From Anaerolineaceae bacterium (GTDB lineage: Bacteria > Chloroflexota > Anaerolineae > Anaerolineales > Villigracilaceae): a stretch of DNA of 44,173 bases. The translations under genes and the position numbers were made by a program. Of this stretch, positions 9,457 through 17,985 are shown piece by piece. Under the pieces are notes generated by a model that searched no databases, was not told the DNA's origin, and was given only the letters and a program-made list of their open reading frames with translations. The stretch lies in NCBI GenBank assembly GCA_009885525.1, contig VFKN01000033.1:1-44173 (forward strand), written 5' to 3'. Every line of letters starts with the position of its first letter. Positions within the stretch are counted from its first letter, which is position 1.

Positions 9457-9820
9457 ACTTCCTCCGAAAAATAAAATATACCAAAAGCCCAAACAGCGCG
9501 CCAAAGTTATCGAATACCATCACGTCAAACATGGATGCATTTCTGCTTGAAACAAAGGATTGATGGAATTCATCTGTTACGGCATACAGCACAGCCAGCA
9601 GCCACGCCAGCCAGTAATATTTTTTGTTGTATCGCAGCCAATGGAAATACGATAACGCCAGCAAGCCATAGCCCAGCATGTGACCGGACTTTTTGAACAC
9701 ATGATCCCAACTGGCTAAATTGGGGAGCTTATCGCCGGGCTGCGACGAGAAGTAAAAGATCACCGCCATTATCAAAAACGGAGGAAACCAACGCGGTAAA
9801 ATTGTAAGGAATTTTTTCAT
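9446..9820 (-). CDS. VanZ-like membrane protein
   Basis: A 124-residue membrane protein with about four helices and the VanZ-family features: an FSSQPGDKLP segment after the first helix, HMLGYGLLALSY in the second, and the acidic DEFHQSFVSSRNASMFDVMVFDNFGALFG region. VanZ in enterococci gives low-level teicoplanin resistance, but most family members have no known function, so resistance should not be inferred here. It ends inside the start of the amine oxidase gene and is probably co-transcribed. Its start is only 11 nt from that of the divergent pabBC gene, so each gene's promoter must lie within the other's 5' coding region, or the two share a promoter zone. Confidence 0.85.
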   Translation of the reverse strand: MKKFLTILPRWFPPFLIMAVIFYFSSQPGDKLPNLASWDHVFKKSGHMLGYGLLALSYFHWLRYNKKYYWLAWLLAVLYAVTDEFHQSFVSSRNASMFDVMVFDNFGALFGLLVYFIFRRKYEK

Positions 9821-9831
9821 GATGAGGAACC

Positions 9832-11571
9832 TTGATCCAAAAAAATGAAGTTTTATTGAAGCATAACAACGAGTGGCTTTATTTCACAAACCCGCACCAT
9901 ATTATAAGCGCAGCAAAGGTGGAAGATGTACGCGGCGCGTTGCAGGCAGTGGAGAATCTCGTCAACGAAAAAAACTGGCACGCGGCAGGATTTGTCAGCT
10001 ATGAAGCCGCGCCTGCATTTGACAAGGCGCTGCGCGTCATTGAGGCAGAGAATTTTCCGCTGTTATGGTTTGGGTTGTATTCCGCGCCAAAGACCTCCGA
10101 GGTTTTTAAAAACCTCGGAGGTCTGCCGACATTAACCTGGCAGCCAGGCGTTGAGCGTGATGTGTACAACGCCGCAATTGAAAAAGTAAAAGAAAATATC
10201 GCGCTGGGAAAAACATATCAGGTCAATTACACCATGCGTTTGAATTCGGCATTTGAGATGGAGGCATGGGATTTATTCACTCACCTCGCGCAAGGCCAAA
10301 ACAAATATGCGGCATATCTCGACACAGGTCAATATGCAATCTGCTCCGCGTCGCCTGAATTATTTTTTTCATTGGACGGGGAAACAATCACAAGCCGCCC
10401 GATGAAGGGCACAGTCAAGCGCGGACGCACGACGCTGGAAGATAAAGAAAAAGCGGAATGGCTGCATCGCTCGATCAAAAACCGCGCCGAGAATGTGATG
10501 ATCGTGGATATGGTTCGCAACGATATTGGGCGCATCGCCGAGATCGGCAGCGTGCACGTACCTGAATTGTTTACCGTTGAAAAATATCCCACGCTTTTCC
10601 AAATGACATCCAGCGTGCAGGCGAAGACAAAAACCGGTATCACAGAAATATTCGACGCGCTGTTTCCGTGCGCATCCATTACGGGCGCGCCAAAAGTCAG
10701 CACCATGAAGATCATCGCAGAGTTGGAAACGACGCCGCGCAAAATTTACACGGGCAGTATCGGATACATCGCACCGAATCGTCAGGCGCAATTTAATGTG
10801 GCCATTCGCACCGCGATCATTGACCGGGAAAATAAAACCGCCGAATACGGAGTTGGCGGCGGCATCGTCTGGGACTCGACCAGCGCGGATGAATACAGCG
10901 AAGCCCTGCTCAAAGCGCGTGTGCTGACAGAATTTCCGCAAGAGTTTTCACTAATCGAAACTTTATTATGGACTACCAAAGATAAATATTTTCTGCGCGA
11001 GAAACACATTGCCCGAATGCAGGATTCCGCTGATTATTTTAATTTTCCATTTTCAAGGGAAAGATTTGAAACTCACCTCGAACAGCTGGCAAAAGATTTT
11101 AATTGCCCGCAAAGAGTGAGAGTTACGCTGGATAAATTTGGTGAGTTCAAAGCGCAAGTGACAGTCTACTCACAAGTGACTATCACCTCGTTAAAAGTTT
11201 GCCTTGCAGAAAAACCAGTCAACTCAAATAATGTATTTCTCTTTCACAAAACCACACAGCGCGGAATGTATCCATCCATCCAAGGCTATGATGATGTGCT
11301 TTTGTATAACGAAAATGACGAAATAACCGAATTCACTATTGGAAATGTGGTTGTTGAAATGGATGGCGCATTGTTTACTCCGCCCGTTTCATGCGGACTT
11401 TTGGCAGGCACATTCAGATCGCATTTATTGGAAACAGGCCAAATCAAAGAACGCATTATTTATAAAAACGAACTGGAACAATGCACAAAAATATTTTTGA
11501 TCAACTCGGTGCGAAAATGGGTGGATGTAAAGTTAAATACTTACCTTACGCACCCAAGCGTGATTCCCTGA
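9832..11571 (+). CDS. pabB-pabC: aminodeoxychorismate synthase component I fused to aminodeoxychorismate lyase
   Basis: Bifunctional enzyme for p-aminobenzoate, the folate precursor. The 579-residue protein has a PabB chorismate-binding domain (about 1-375), with the QVNYT motif, RPMKGT (Lys in the position typical of PabB rather than TrpE), MIVDMVRNDIGR and PCASITGAPK, then a PabC/class IV aminotransferase domain (about 380-570) with the PLP-lysine candidate in FLFHKTT and the EFTIGNVV segment. The start is a TTG behind GAGGAA; nearby ATG codons are out of frame. Two oddities: a 34-bp perfect palindrome is embedded in frame at residues 87-98, and the last residues run into a dispersed repeat, so the C-terminus (THPSVIP) is probably repeat-derived. 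Confidence 0.92.
   Translation: MIQKNEVLLKHNNEWLYFTNPHHIISAAKVEDVRGALQAVENLVNEKNWHAAGFVSYEAAPAFDKALRVIEAENFPLLWFGLYSAPKTSEVFKNLGGLPTLTWQPGVERDVYNAAIEKVKENIALGKTYQVNYTMRLNSAFEMEAWDLFTHLAQGQNKYAAYLDTGQYAICSASPELFFSLDGETITSRPMKGTVKRGRTTLEDKEKAEWLHRSIKNRAENVMIVDMVRNDIGRIAEIGSVHVPELFTVEKYPTLFQMTSSVQAKTKTGITEIFDALFPCASITGAPKVSTMKIIAELETTPRKIYTGSIGYIAPNRQAQFNVAIRTAIIDRENKTAEYGVGGGIVWDSTSADEYSEALLKARVLTEFPQEFSLIETLLWTTKDKYFLREKHIARMQDSADYFNFPFSRERFETHLEQLAKDFNCPQRVRVTLDKFGEFKAQVTVYSQVTITSLKVCLAEKPVNSNNVFLFHKTTQRGMYPSIQGYDDVLLYNENDEITEFTIGNVVVEMDGALFTPPVSCGLLAGTFRSHLLETGQIKERIIYKNELEQCTKIFLINSVRKWVDVKLNTYLTHPSVIP
10091..10124. repeat. 34-bp perfect palindrome inside pabBC
   Basis: The two 17-nt halves, beginning AGACCTCCGAGG and ending CCTCGGAGGTCT, are exact reverse complements with no spacer. 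It is read in frame as KTSEVFKNLGGL in a surface-linker part of PabB. The same core (CTCGGAGGTCT) forms the hairpin at 42007-42035. Confidence 0.85.
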
Positions 11572-11650
11572 GCGTTAGCGAAGGGTCTCTGAGATAAACG
11601 TAGAGACTCTTCGCTCCGCTCAGAGCGACACTGCGTAAGGTGAGTTAAAT
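11533..11650. repeat. nested inverted repeat overlapping the 3' end of pabBC
   Basis: Outer arms TTAAATACTTACCTTACGCA (left) and TGCGTAAGGTGAGTTAAAT (right) are near-complementary. Inside is a second imperfect pair: CCTGAGCG...GAAGGGTCTCT against AGAGACTCTTCGCTCCGCTCAG. The left outer arm supplies the last codons and stop of pabBC. This has the look of a mobile or dispersed palindromic element. Confidence 0.75.
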
Positions 11651-11655
11651 AAATA

Positions 11656-11681
11656 GCCGCCGCTTGATCTCAAGCGGCGGC
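11656..11681. terminator. GC-rich hairpin between convergent genes
   Basis: A perfect 12-bp stem (GCCGCCGCTTGA / TCAAGCGGCGGC) with a 2-nt centre lies between the ends of pabBC (+) and the lipoprotein gene (-). T-rich tracts follow only loosely on both sides (TATTTATT on the minus strand), so it is probably a bidirectional terminator serving mainly the minus-strand gene 15 nt away. Confidence 0.65.
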
Positions 11682-11696
11682 AGGAAAAATTTAGCG

Positions 11697-12188
11697 TTAG
11701 ATGTCAGCCAGTGTGATGGAAATATTGATGGTGCCGTCACCCAAATCCACACCTTGAACTGTAATGGCTTTGCCACTCTTATGACCATCAAAGACCATAC
11801 TAAATGTAGTGCCTGCGGTAAATGTCAATTCGGTACGTTCGGTGTAGCCGAGTTTTCCAAACTGGTCACGGTAAAACTTCATGCCTTCATCGAGACTCAA
11901 TTTGGTTTGAAAATTAACAATATCATTGCCCATACTGACCACATTCGCCGCATCATCAGGCAAGGGGAAATCGGTCTTGTCACCGAAGGTGAAGCTGCCA
12001 TCATCAGTTGCCACAGCGGGCATTGTAGGCAGGTCAGTTGCGACAGGCGGCACGGTGGGAATACCACTGCTATCGTCCGATGGAATTAAAGTGGGCGCGC
12101 CGTTATTTCCGCCGCCCATCACTGCCTGACAGGCAAGTGAAGCAAATGCAAGGGCAAGAATCGCAAACAAAATATTATATTTTTTCAT
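11697..12188 (-). CDS. small predicted lipoprotein, unknown function
   Basis: A 163-residue lipoprotein with signal peptide and lipobox FASLAC (Cys 20), a Gly/Asn/Thr/Pro-rich linker to about residue 65, and a domain of about 95 residues containing NVVSMGNDIVNFQTKLSLDEGMKF and alternating beta-strand segments near the end (KAITVQGVDLGDGTINISITL). The second half resembles small alpha/beta domains seen in other predicted lipoproteins, but I recognise no named family. The start has a strong AAGGAG 7 nt upstream. It is flanked by a hairpin terminator downstream and stands alone. Confidence 0.8.
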   Translation of the reverse strand: MKKYNILFAILALAFASLACQAVMGGGNNGAPTLIPSDDSSGIPTVPPVATDLPTMPAVATDDGSFTFGDKTDFPLPDDAANVVSMGNDIVNFQTKLSLDEGMKFYRDQFGKLGYTERTELTFTAGTTFSMVFDGHKSGKAITVQGVDLGDGTINISITLADI

Positions 12189-12315
12189 ATCAGCATCTCC
12201 TTTGGAAAGTTATTGGCAAAATTATACGCCCTTCCGCGCAGGCAAATGATGGTACAAAAGTAAGCGCGGAGAGTCTGCCGGCTGCCCGGACAGATTCACA
12301 CCTTTGACAACTTCT

Positions 12316-12897
12316 CTATACCGGCTGCCCGCGGCCATCCAAAAAAGATTGCGATATCCTGTGAACTTCGCTCACGCTTTCAGCATCCAATATCTGCTTC
12401 GCGAGCAAACGAACTTCCTTTGTATCCATTGCGCGGACAATTGATTTTGTGAGCGGAATACCGCCCGGATTCAGGCTCAGCTCATCCACGCCCAAGCCGA
12501 TCAGGACCGGGACAGCCAGCGGATTGCCCGCCAATTCACCGCATACGCCGACCCATTTACCGGCAGCATGGGCGGCTTCGACCACTTCAGCGATCAGCCG
12601 CAAGACGGCGGGGTGAAGCGCGTCTGCCATATCCGACAGCAGGGGGTTGCCGCGTTCCGCCGCCAGCGTATATTGCGTAAGGTCGTTCGTGCCGATGCTG
12701 AAGAAGTCCACTTCCTGCGCGAGGACGCGGGACAACAACGCCGCAGACGGGATTTCAACCATAATGCCTGTTTCAATGGGCCAGGCGTGCGGTAGGTTTT
12801 CATCCACCAGTTGTTGATGCGCTTTCTCAAGCCAGGCGCGCGCCTGCTTGATAAGTTGGGAGGTCATACGGAGCCCACCGAAGTTCCCAATCATCAT
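12316..12897 (-). pseudogene. C-terminal fragment of PEP-protein phosphotransferase (PtsI / EI or DhaM EI domain)
   Basis: About 190 residues that match only the C-terminal third of the PEP-binding domain of PTS enzyme I: IETGIMVEIPSAALL, FFSIGTNDLTQYTLAAERGN, HPAVLRLI and VGVCGELAGNP. A full enzyme I is about 570 residues; the His-bearing and HPr-binding domains are absent, and the frame is closed by a stop codon shortly upstream (TGACTC, about 12910). It sits behind the glpK terminator and has no ribosome site of its own. In related loci an enzyme I or DhaM supplies phosphate to DhaK-DhaL, so this is most likely the remnant of that partner. It cannot work as a phosphotransferase alone. Confidence 0.8.
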
Positions 12898-12966
12898 GAA
12901 CGCTGGAAAAACTATCGTAAGAAAGAGTCATTCATTACTCATCCTGCCCGGAGGATCAGCGTTTTA

Positions 12967-12999
12967 AAAAGGAGGAGCGGATGATCCACCCCTCCTTTT
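12967..12999 (-). terminator. intrinsic terminator of glpK
   Basis: On the minus strand, 12 nt after the glpK stop, AAAAGGAGGGGTGGAT pairs with ATCCGCTCCTCCTTTT (16 bp with two G-T pairs) and ends in a T run. It separates glpK from the downstream ptsI fragment. Confidence 0.8.
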
Positions 13000-13011
13000 G
13001 TAAGTAAAAGA

Positions 13012-14508
13012 CTATTCGATCCAGTCGAAGGTGCGGGTAACGGCTTTCTTCCAGCCTTTATATTCCTTGTCGCGCAAAGTGGCATCCATTTGCGGCTTCC
13101 ATTCTTTATCCTTCGCCCAGTTGGCGCGCAGGTCTTCCACGTTCTTCCAGAAGCCGACAGCCAAACCGGCGGCGTAAGCGGCGCCAAGCGCGGTGGTCTC
13201 AGCCACCTGCGGGCGGACAACGGGCACGCCGAGAATATCGGATTGGAACTGCATGAGCAATTCGTTATAGACCATGCCGCCGTCAACTTTCAGGGCGGTC
13301 AGATCCACGCCGGAGTCCTTGTTCATTGCGTCCAAGACTTCGCGAGTCTGGAAAGCGGTCGCTTCGAGGGCGGCGCGGGCGATGTGTCCACGGGTGATGT
13401 AACGGGTCATGCCGACGACAGCGCCACGGGCATCGCTCTTCCAGTAAGGAGCGAACAGGCCGGAGAAGGCCGGCACGAAATAGATACCGCCGTTATCTTC
13501 GACGGTGCGGGCAAGCGGTTCAATATCGGCGGATTTCTCGATCATCTGCAAATTATCGCGCAGCCATTGAACCAGAGCGCCGGTGATGGCGATGGAGCCT
13601 TCGAGGCAGTATACGGCGGCTTCGCTGCCGATCTTATAGCCAAGTGTGGTCAGCAGACCGTTCTTGGATTGTACGGGCTTGGTGCCGGTGTTAAGCAACA
13701 TGAAGCAGCCGGTGCCATAAGTGTTCTTTGCTTCGCCAGCGCTGAAGCATGTCTGACCGAAGAGAGCAGCCTGTTGATCGCCCAGATCGCCGGCAACGGC
13801 GATGCCTTCGAGGGAGCCGACGGCATAACCGTAGACTTCGGAGGAAGCCTTGATGGCGGGGAGCATGGCGTGCGGGATGCCCATGACCTTGAGCATGTCC
13901 GGATCCCAATCCAGGGTTTCAAGGTTCATCAACATGGTGCGGGACGCGTTGGAAACATCTGTGACATGTACGCCGCCCTTGGGTCCGCCGGTCAGGTTCC
14001 AGATGACCCAGCTGTCGATATTGCCGAAGAGCACTTCGCCTTTTTCGGCTTTTGCACGTACACCTTCAACATTGTCCAGAATCCACTTGACCTTGGGTCC
14101 AGAGAAATATGTCGCCAGCGGCAGGCCGACTTTCTCGCGGAAGCGATCCTGGCCGCCGTCTTTAGCGAGTTCATTGCAAATCGTGTCGGTGCGGGTGTCC
14201 TGCCAAACGATGGCGTTGTAAACGGGTTTGCCGGTCGCTTTTTCCCAAACAACCGTGGTTTCGCGTTGATTGGTAATACCGCAGGCAGCGATATCTTTCG
14301 TGGAAATATTGCCCTTCTTCAAAGCGCCTGCAATGACTTCCTGCGTGCGCGTCCAGATTTCGGTCGCATCATGTTCGACCCAGCCGGGCTTGGGGAAAAT
14401 CTGTTCGTGTTCTTTTTGATCGATACCGACTACCTGACCCGCATGGTCGAAGATCATGAAACGGGTGCTGGTGGTGCCCTGATCTACTGCAACAGAATAT
14501 TTAGCCAT
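13012..14508 (-). CDS. glpK: glycerol kinase
   Basis: Phosphorylates glycerol with ATP to glycerol 3-phosphate. The 498-residue, full-length FGGY kinase has the N-terminal phosphate-binding motif [14 protein letters not shown], the ITNQRETT block, [21 protein letters not shown], the ADP-binding [27 protein letters not shown] and the family signature near [18 protein letters not shown] precedes the ATG at 14508. It is preceded by dhaL and followed by its own terminator. The gene shows no damage, unlike its neighbours, so glycerol phosphorylation is probably retained while uptake (GlpF) and the dihydroxyacetone kinase branch are broken here. Confidence 0.97.
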   Translation of the reverse strand: MAKYSVAVDQGTTSTRFMIFDHAGQVVGIDQKEHEQIFPKPGWVEHDATEIWTRTQEVIAGALKKGNISTKDIAACGITNQRETTVVWEKATGKPVYNAIVWQDTRTDTICNELAKDGGQDRFREKVGLPLATYFSGPKVKWILDNVEGVRAKAEKGEVLFGNIDSWVIWNLTGGPKGGVHVTDVSNASRTMLMNLETLDWDPDMLKVMGIPHAMLPAIKASSEVYGYAVGSLEGIAVAGDLGDQQAALFGQTCFSAGEAKNTYGTGCFMLLNTGTKPVQSKNGLLTTLGYKIGSEAAVYCLEGSIAITGALVQWLRDNLQMIEKSADIEPLARTVEDNGGIYFVPAFSGLFAPYWKSDARGAVVGMTRYITRGHIARAALEATAFQTREVLDAMNKDSGVDLTALKVDGGMVYNELLMQFQSDILGVPVVRPQVAETTALGAAYAAGLAVGFWKNVEDLRANWAKDKEWKPQMDATLRDKEYKGWKKAVTRTFDWIE

Positions 14509-14642
14509 TTTAGTACTCCTTATATATGTATGATGAAAATCGTTTTGAAATTGAATTTCACAATATGCAGATGCCTGGTTTGTTAAAGGCGCCTGCTTTT
14601 TTCAGTCAGCTACGATCTGGAAAATTGGGCAGCCTGCATGGA

Positions 14643-15281
14643 TCAAGCGCTTTCTTTCCATACGTCAGCGGCGGCTCTTAGCATCAAATAGGTGGAGGTT
14701 GCTCCCGGATCCTGATGCCCGGCGCTGCGTTCGCCCAAATAACTGGCGCGTCCTTTGCGCGCAACCAACGGAGTGGTTGCCTCCATGCCTTTTTGGGCCG
14801 AATCTGCCGATAGCGCCAGCGCCGCGCTCAGCGGCCGATTTTCTGTAATCGATTGTTTCAACGCGTCAACGGCGGGCGTGAGCGCATCCACCATGGTCTT
14901 ATCGCCCAATTCAGCTTTGCCGCGCATGATAACGCCGCTCAGCGAGGCCTCGAGAGATTCAGTCCAGTCTGCAAGAGTGAGTTCCATCTTACCGGCTGTT
15001 TTCACGCCTGCCTGCAGGAACCAGGTTCCATACAGTGGACCGCCCGCCCCGCCAACGGTGGAAAGTAATGTCATGCCAATGGTTTTAAAAATTGTGCCAA
15101 TATCTTTATCGCTGATTTCGGGCAGCTTGTTAATAACCGCCTTAAATCCGCGTTCCATGTTGGTTCCGTGATCGGCATCTCCTATGGCAGAATCAAGCTC
15201 TGTCAGGTATCGACTGTTTTGAGTAATTATCTCAGCAACAGATTTGATCCAAGCGACAACGTCATCACGATATATGGGCAT
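14643..15281 (-). CDS. dhaL: dihydroxyacetone kinase ADP-binding subunit DhaL
   Basis: Nucleotide-binding subunit of dihydroxyacetone kinase. In PTS-type systems its bound ADP is phosphorylated by DhaM and passes phosphate to the substrate on DhaK. The 212-residue protein has the Mg/ADP-binding motif LDSAIGDADHGTNM, the GTWF and GGAGGPLYG region and the C-terminal RASYLGERSAGHQDPGA motif, so it looks intact. I prefer the start at 15281 (MPIYRDD) over that at 15299. A 12-bp-stem hairpin lies just upstream. Its partner DhaK is truncated and the enzyme I/DhaM gene survives only as a fragment, so it may be non-functional unless partners are encoded elsewhere. Confidence 0.93.
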   Translation of the reverse strand: MPIYRDDVVAWIKSVAEIITQNSRYLTELDSAIGDADHGTNMERGFKAVINKLPEISDKDIGTIFKTIGMTLLSTVGGAGGPLYGTWFLQAGVKTAGKMELTLADWTESLEASLSGVIMRGKAELGDKTMVDALTPAVDALKQSITENRPLSAALALSADSAQKGMEATTPLVARKGRASYLGERSAGHQDPGATSTYLMLRAAADVWKESA

Positions 15282-15299
15282 ATTCGACTCCATTGGCAT

Positions 15300-15331
15300 G
15301 GTCAGGGCGGGCGCTTCCCCCCGCCCTGACC
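15300..15331 (-). terminator. hairpin between dhaK remnant and dhaL
   Basis: Perfect 12-bp stem GGTCAGGGCGGG / CCCGCCCTGACC with an 8-nt loop. It has no clear T tract, so it may be an attenuator or mRNA-stability element rather than a full terminator. It immediately precedes the dhaL start. Confidence 0.5.
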
Positions 15332-15348
15332 ATGAAATTTACAAGAAT

Positions 15349-16110
15349 TTAGGCACCCCAGCGCAGGCCAGGCGTCTTAACCGGCGCATCCCACAACTTG
15401 AGCATGTCCGCATCCATCTTCAATAGCGTAATGGACGTCCCAGCCATTTCTAGGCTTGTCATGTACGAGCCCACCAAGCTGCGAACAACTTTCAGTCCAT
15501 GCTTGGTTGCGATTTCATGCGCCTTGCGATAGACGATGTAAAGTTCGATCGGCGGAGTTCCACCCAGACCATTGACGAACATCAGAACTTCATCACCGGC
15601 CTTGTAAGGGATATCGCTGATGATCGGCTCCATGAGCATTTCAGTGATTTCATCTGCGCTCTTGAGCGGCATGCGAACGCGTCCCGGCTCGCCGTGGATG
15701 CCAATACCGATTTCCATCTGATCTTCGGGCAGGTCAAAGGTGGGCTTGCCGGCATGCGGCACCGTGCAGGATGTAAGCGCCATGCCCATCGAACGGCCCA
15801 GGCTCTTTGCCTTGCGGCATACATCTGCCACATCTTTGAGAGAGCGCTTCTGTTCGGCGGCCGCGCCGCACAATTTTTCGGCAAGAACGGTCACACCAAC
15901 GCCCCGGCGTCCGGCGGTGTAAAGGCTGTCTTTCACCGCCACATCGTCATCGGTCACCACCGCTTCGACATCTATGCCTTCCGCGCGAGCCAGCTCGGCA
16001 AGGATATAAAGCAGAACCTTGCTCCACGGGAAGTCGCGTTTGAATGCAAGGGCAATCGTAACCGCGGGATTCAGGTGAGCGCCTGAAACGCCGGCGGAAT
16101 AAATATTCAC
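15349..16110 (-). pseudogene. in-frame chimera: GlpF (aquaporin) fragment joined to the C-terminal two thirds of DhaK
   Basis: The first 38 or so residues are from a glycerol facilitator: IYSAGVSGAHLNPAVTIALA holds the first NPA pore motif, then KRDFPWSKVLLYILAE. From ARAEGIDVEAVV the frame is dihydroxyacetone kinase Dha[40 protein letters not shown], the substrate-binding histidine in [21 protein letters not shown] and the ending DAPVKTPGLRW. DhaK is normally about 330-355 residues; the N-terminal part with the GGGSGHEP substrate loop is missing. GlpF (about 240-280 residues) is missing both its start and most of its body. The open frame runs from a GTG with no good ribosome site; an in-frame stop lies about 45 nt upstream. 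Most simply this is a deletion joining glpF to dhaK; a mis-assembly is possible. Confidence 0.85.
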
Positions 16111-16444
16111 AGCCTGATCCGGCTGCCGTGGACACGCATATCAGCCTGCTGATCTCCGTCAAGGTTTCGATCGCTTAACCATATCGGGCCGGTTACCAGT
16201 TCTTTGAAGATGCTGGTTGTCCAAACCCTGTTCCTGGTGCGGACTCATCATATGTTTTTGGCTTGCCAACAAAAATTGCTAAAATTTTTCCCGTAGTCAT
16301 ATTCATTTTCCTATTTGTGTCGCACCGTTGTACCGCGATATTTATATCGCATGGCACTGTTCCTTTTTCTTCTAAAATTACCAGGAAGCGGATTTGTTTT
16401 CATTTACACTGGACGCAGGTAAGATTTATATCAGGCGCACAAAC
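16111..16444. other. intergenic stretch without a gene
   Basis: Between the GlpF::DhaK chimera and acr3 I see no convincing coding sequence in either direction. It holds a degraded palindrome (GCGATAT/ATATCGC, 16335-16350) related to the one at 5801-5826, and AT-rich sequence. Part of it may be decayed glpF 5' sequence, but I could not match it to that gene in any frame. Confidence 0.5.
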
Positions 16445-17560
16445 TTACTGCATCCTGGCAAGCATTTCAGGCGTAGAAATAACTGCTTCTTTGAAATATT
16501 TCTTCTGAAAGAAGAACGCGACATTGACCAATCCAATCATCACCGGTACTTCCACCAGCGGACCGATGACCGCCGCGAATGCCGCGCCGCTGTGGATGCC
16601 AAAAACCGCAACGGCAACGGCGATTGCCAGTTCAAAGTTGTTGCTCGCGGCAGTGAAAGAAAGCGTGGTGGTTTGGGAATAATTCGCGCCGAGGCGATGT
16701 CCCATCCAAAAAGAGACGAGGAACATGACCACGAAATAGATCAACAGCGGGATGGCAATCCGCACCACGTCACCGGGGATTTGCACGATCAAGTTACCCT
16801 TGAGCGAGAACATAACCATAATCGTGAACAGCAAGGCGATCAGAGTCAACGGGCTGATCTTGGGCACAAAATTCTTGTGATACCACTCCTTGCCTTTCAT
16901 CCGCACCAACACGAAGCGGGTGAGAAAACCGGCGAGGAACGGAATCCCTAGATAGATGAATACACTGCGTGCAATTTCACCGATCGTGATTTCCACCACT
17001 GCGCCAGTCATCCCAAACAGGGGCGGCAGAACTGTGATGAACACCCACGCATATATGCTGTAAAACAAAACTTGAAACACGCTGTTGAATGCGACAAGCC
17101 CAGCCGCGTATTCAGTATCGCCATGCGCGAGTTCATTCCAGACGATCACCATCGCGATACAACGCGCGAGACCGATCATGATCAGCCCCGCCATGTATTC
17201 AGGATAGCCGCGCAGAAAGATGATGGCGAGCGCAAACATCAACACGGGACCAATGATCCAGTTTTGAATGAGCGAGAGCGTCAACACTTTTTTATTGCGG
17301 AACACATCTCCCAATTCCTCGTACTTGACTTTGGCAAAGGGCGGGTACATCATCAAGATCAACCCAATTGCAATCGGGATGTTGGTCGTCCCCACCGAGA
17401 CTGCCTCGTTGAAATTATTGACTCCCTCTGGAAACAAAAAACCGATCCCCACACCCACTGCCATTGCTAGGAAAATCCACAGCGTCAGGTAGCGGTCAAG
17501 GAAAGAGAGTTGTTTGCTCAGGCTTTTTGCCTGGGCTTGCGTTGCTGCAACTTTAGACAT
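16445..17560 (-). CDS. acr3: arsenite efflux transporter Acr3
   Basis: Arsenite exporter of the ACR3 (BART superfamily) type, 371 residues with about ten membrane helices. The family hallmark [13 protein letters not shown], with its essential cysteine in the fourth helix, is present, as are the opening [21 protein letters not shown] and the [17 protein letters not shown] block of the ninth helix. A strong GGAGG precedes the ATG. It is the last gene of the ars operon, 23 nt after arsC. ArsA upstream may couple ATP hydrolysis to this carrier, as reported for some Acr3 systems, though ArsA is classically paired with ArsB. Confidence 0.96.
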   Translation of the reverse strand: MSKVAATQAQAKSLSKQLSFLDRYLTLWIFLAMAVGVGIGFLFPEGVNNFNEAVSVGTTNIPIAIGLILMMYPPFAKVKYEELGDVFRNKKVLTLSLIQNWIIGPVLMFALAIIFLRGYPEYMAGLIMIGLARCIAMVIVWNELAHGDTEYAAGLVAFNSVFQVLFYSIYAWVFITVLPPLFGMTGAVVEITIGEIARSVFIYLGIPFLAGFLTRFVLVRMKGKEWYHKNFVPKISPLTLIALLFTIMVMFSLKGNLIVQIPGDVVRIAIPLLIYFVVMFLVSFWMGHRLGANYSQTTTLSFTAASNNFELAIAVAVAVFGIHSGAAFAAVIGPLVEVPVMIGLVNVAFFFQKKYFKEAVISTPEMLARMQ

Positions 17561-17583
17561 ACAGAACCTCCAGATTCAAAATG

Positions 17584-17985
17584 TTATCCAAACTGTTGAA
17601 GCAGTTTGGTGATTTCGATTTCAATACTATCGTGCACTTTACGAAAGTCACCCATGTTATCGGTGATGGCGGGGTCTGGAAAACTATGATGAACGCGCTT
17701 GCCTTTTCCAAGCCAGACGGGGCATTCTTCCGCCGCCGAATCGCAGACTGTAACGACTAGATCAAAATCCGCGCTGCGGAATTCGTCTGCGGGTTTTGAC
17801 CGCCCCGCGTGTTGAATCCCCATTTCAGCGAGAGCGGCAATCGCTTTGAGGTGGACATATCCCGCAGGTTTTGTCCCCGCGCTTACGGCTTCCCAAGTTT
17901 CGCCCAACTTCGCATTGACAATCGCCTCCGCCATTTGCGAGCGACAGGAATTACCCGTACAAAGAAATAAGACTTTGCGTTTCAC
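17584..17985 (-). CDS. arsC: arsenate reductase, thioredoxin-coupled (LMW phosphatase fold)
   Basis: Reduces arsenate to arsenite so that it can be exported. The 133-residue length matches the family. The P-loop CTGNSCRS gives the nucleophile Cys 9 (with Cys 14), and the redox pair Cys 81 and Cys 88 (TVCDSAAEECPVW) identifies the thioredoxin-linked class typified by S. aureus pI258 ArsC. The ending PDPA motif with its catalytic Asp is present (HHSFPDPAI). It overlaps the preceding small gene by 4 nt (ATGA). Confidence 0.95.
   Translation of the reverse strand: MKRKVLFLCTGNSCRSQMAEAIVNAKLGETWEAVSAGTKPAGYVHLKAIAALAEMGIQHAGRSKPADEFRSADFDLVVTVCDSAAEECPVWLGKGKRVHHSFPDPAITDNMGDFRKVHDSIEIEITKLLQQFG

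Noticed and set aside
9446-9820. Glycopeptide resistance gene (VanZ)
   Set aside because: Only the fold family is recognisable; no vanHAX or regulator is present, so no resistance claim is made.
13090-14586. 498-codon open frame on the plus strand across glpK
   Set aside because: It is the exact antisense shadow of glpK, in which every conserved kinase motif is found on the minus strand; the plus-strand product has no recognisable domain and no ribosome site.
14509-14642. Possible regulatory hairpin between dhaL and glpK
   Set aside because: Only a short GGCGCC palindrome next to a T run is visible; it is too weak to call.
16263-16508. 81-residue plus-strand ORF
   Set aside because: No ribosome site, overlaps the acr3 end antisense, and covers a degenerate palindrome.
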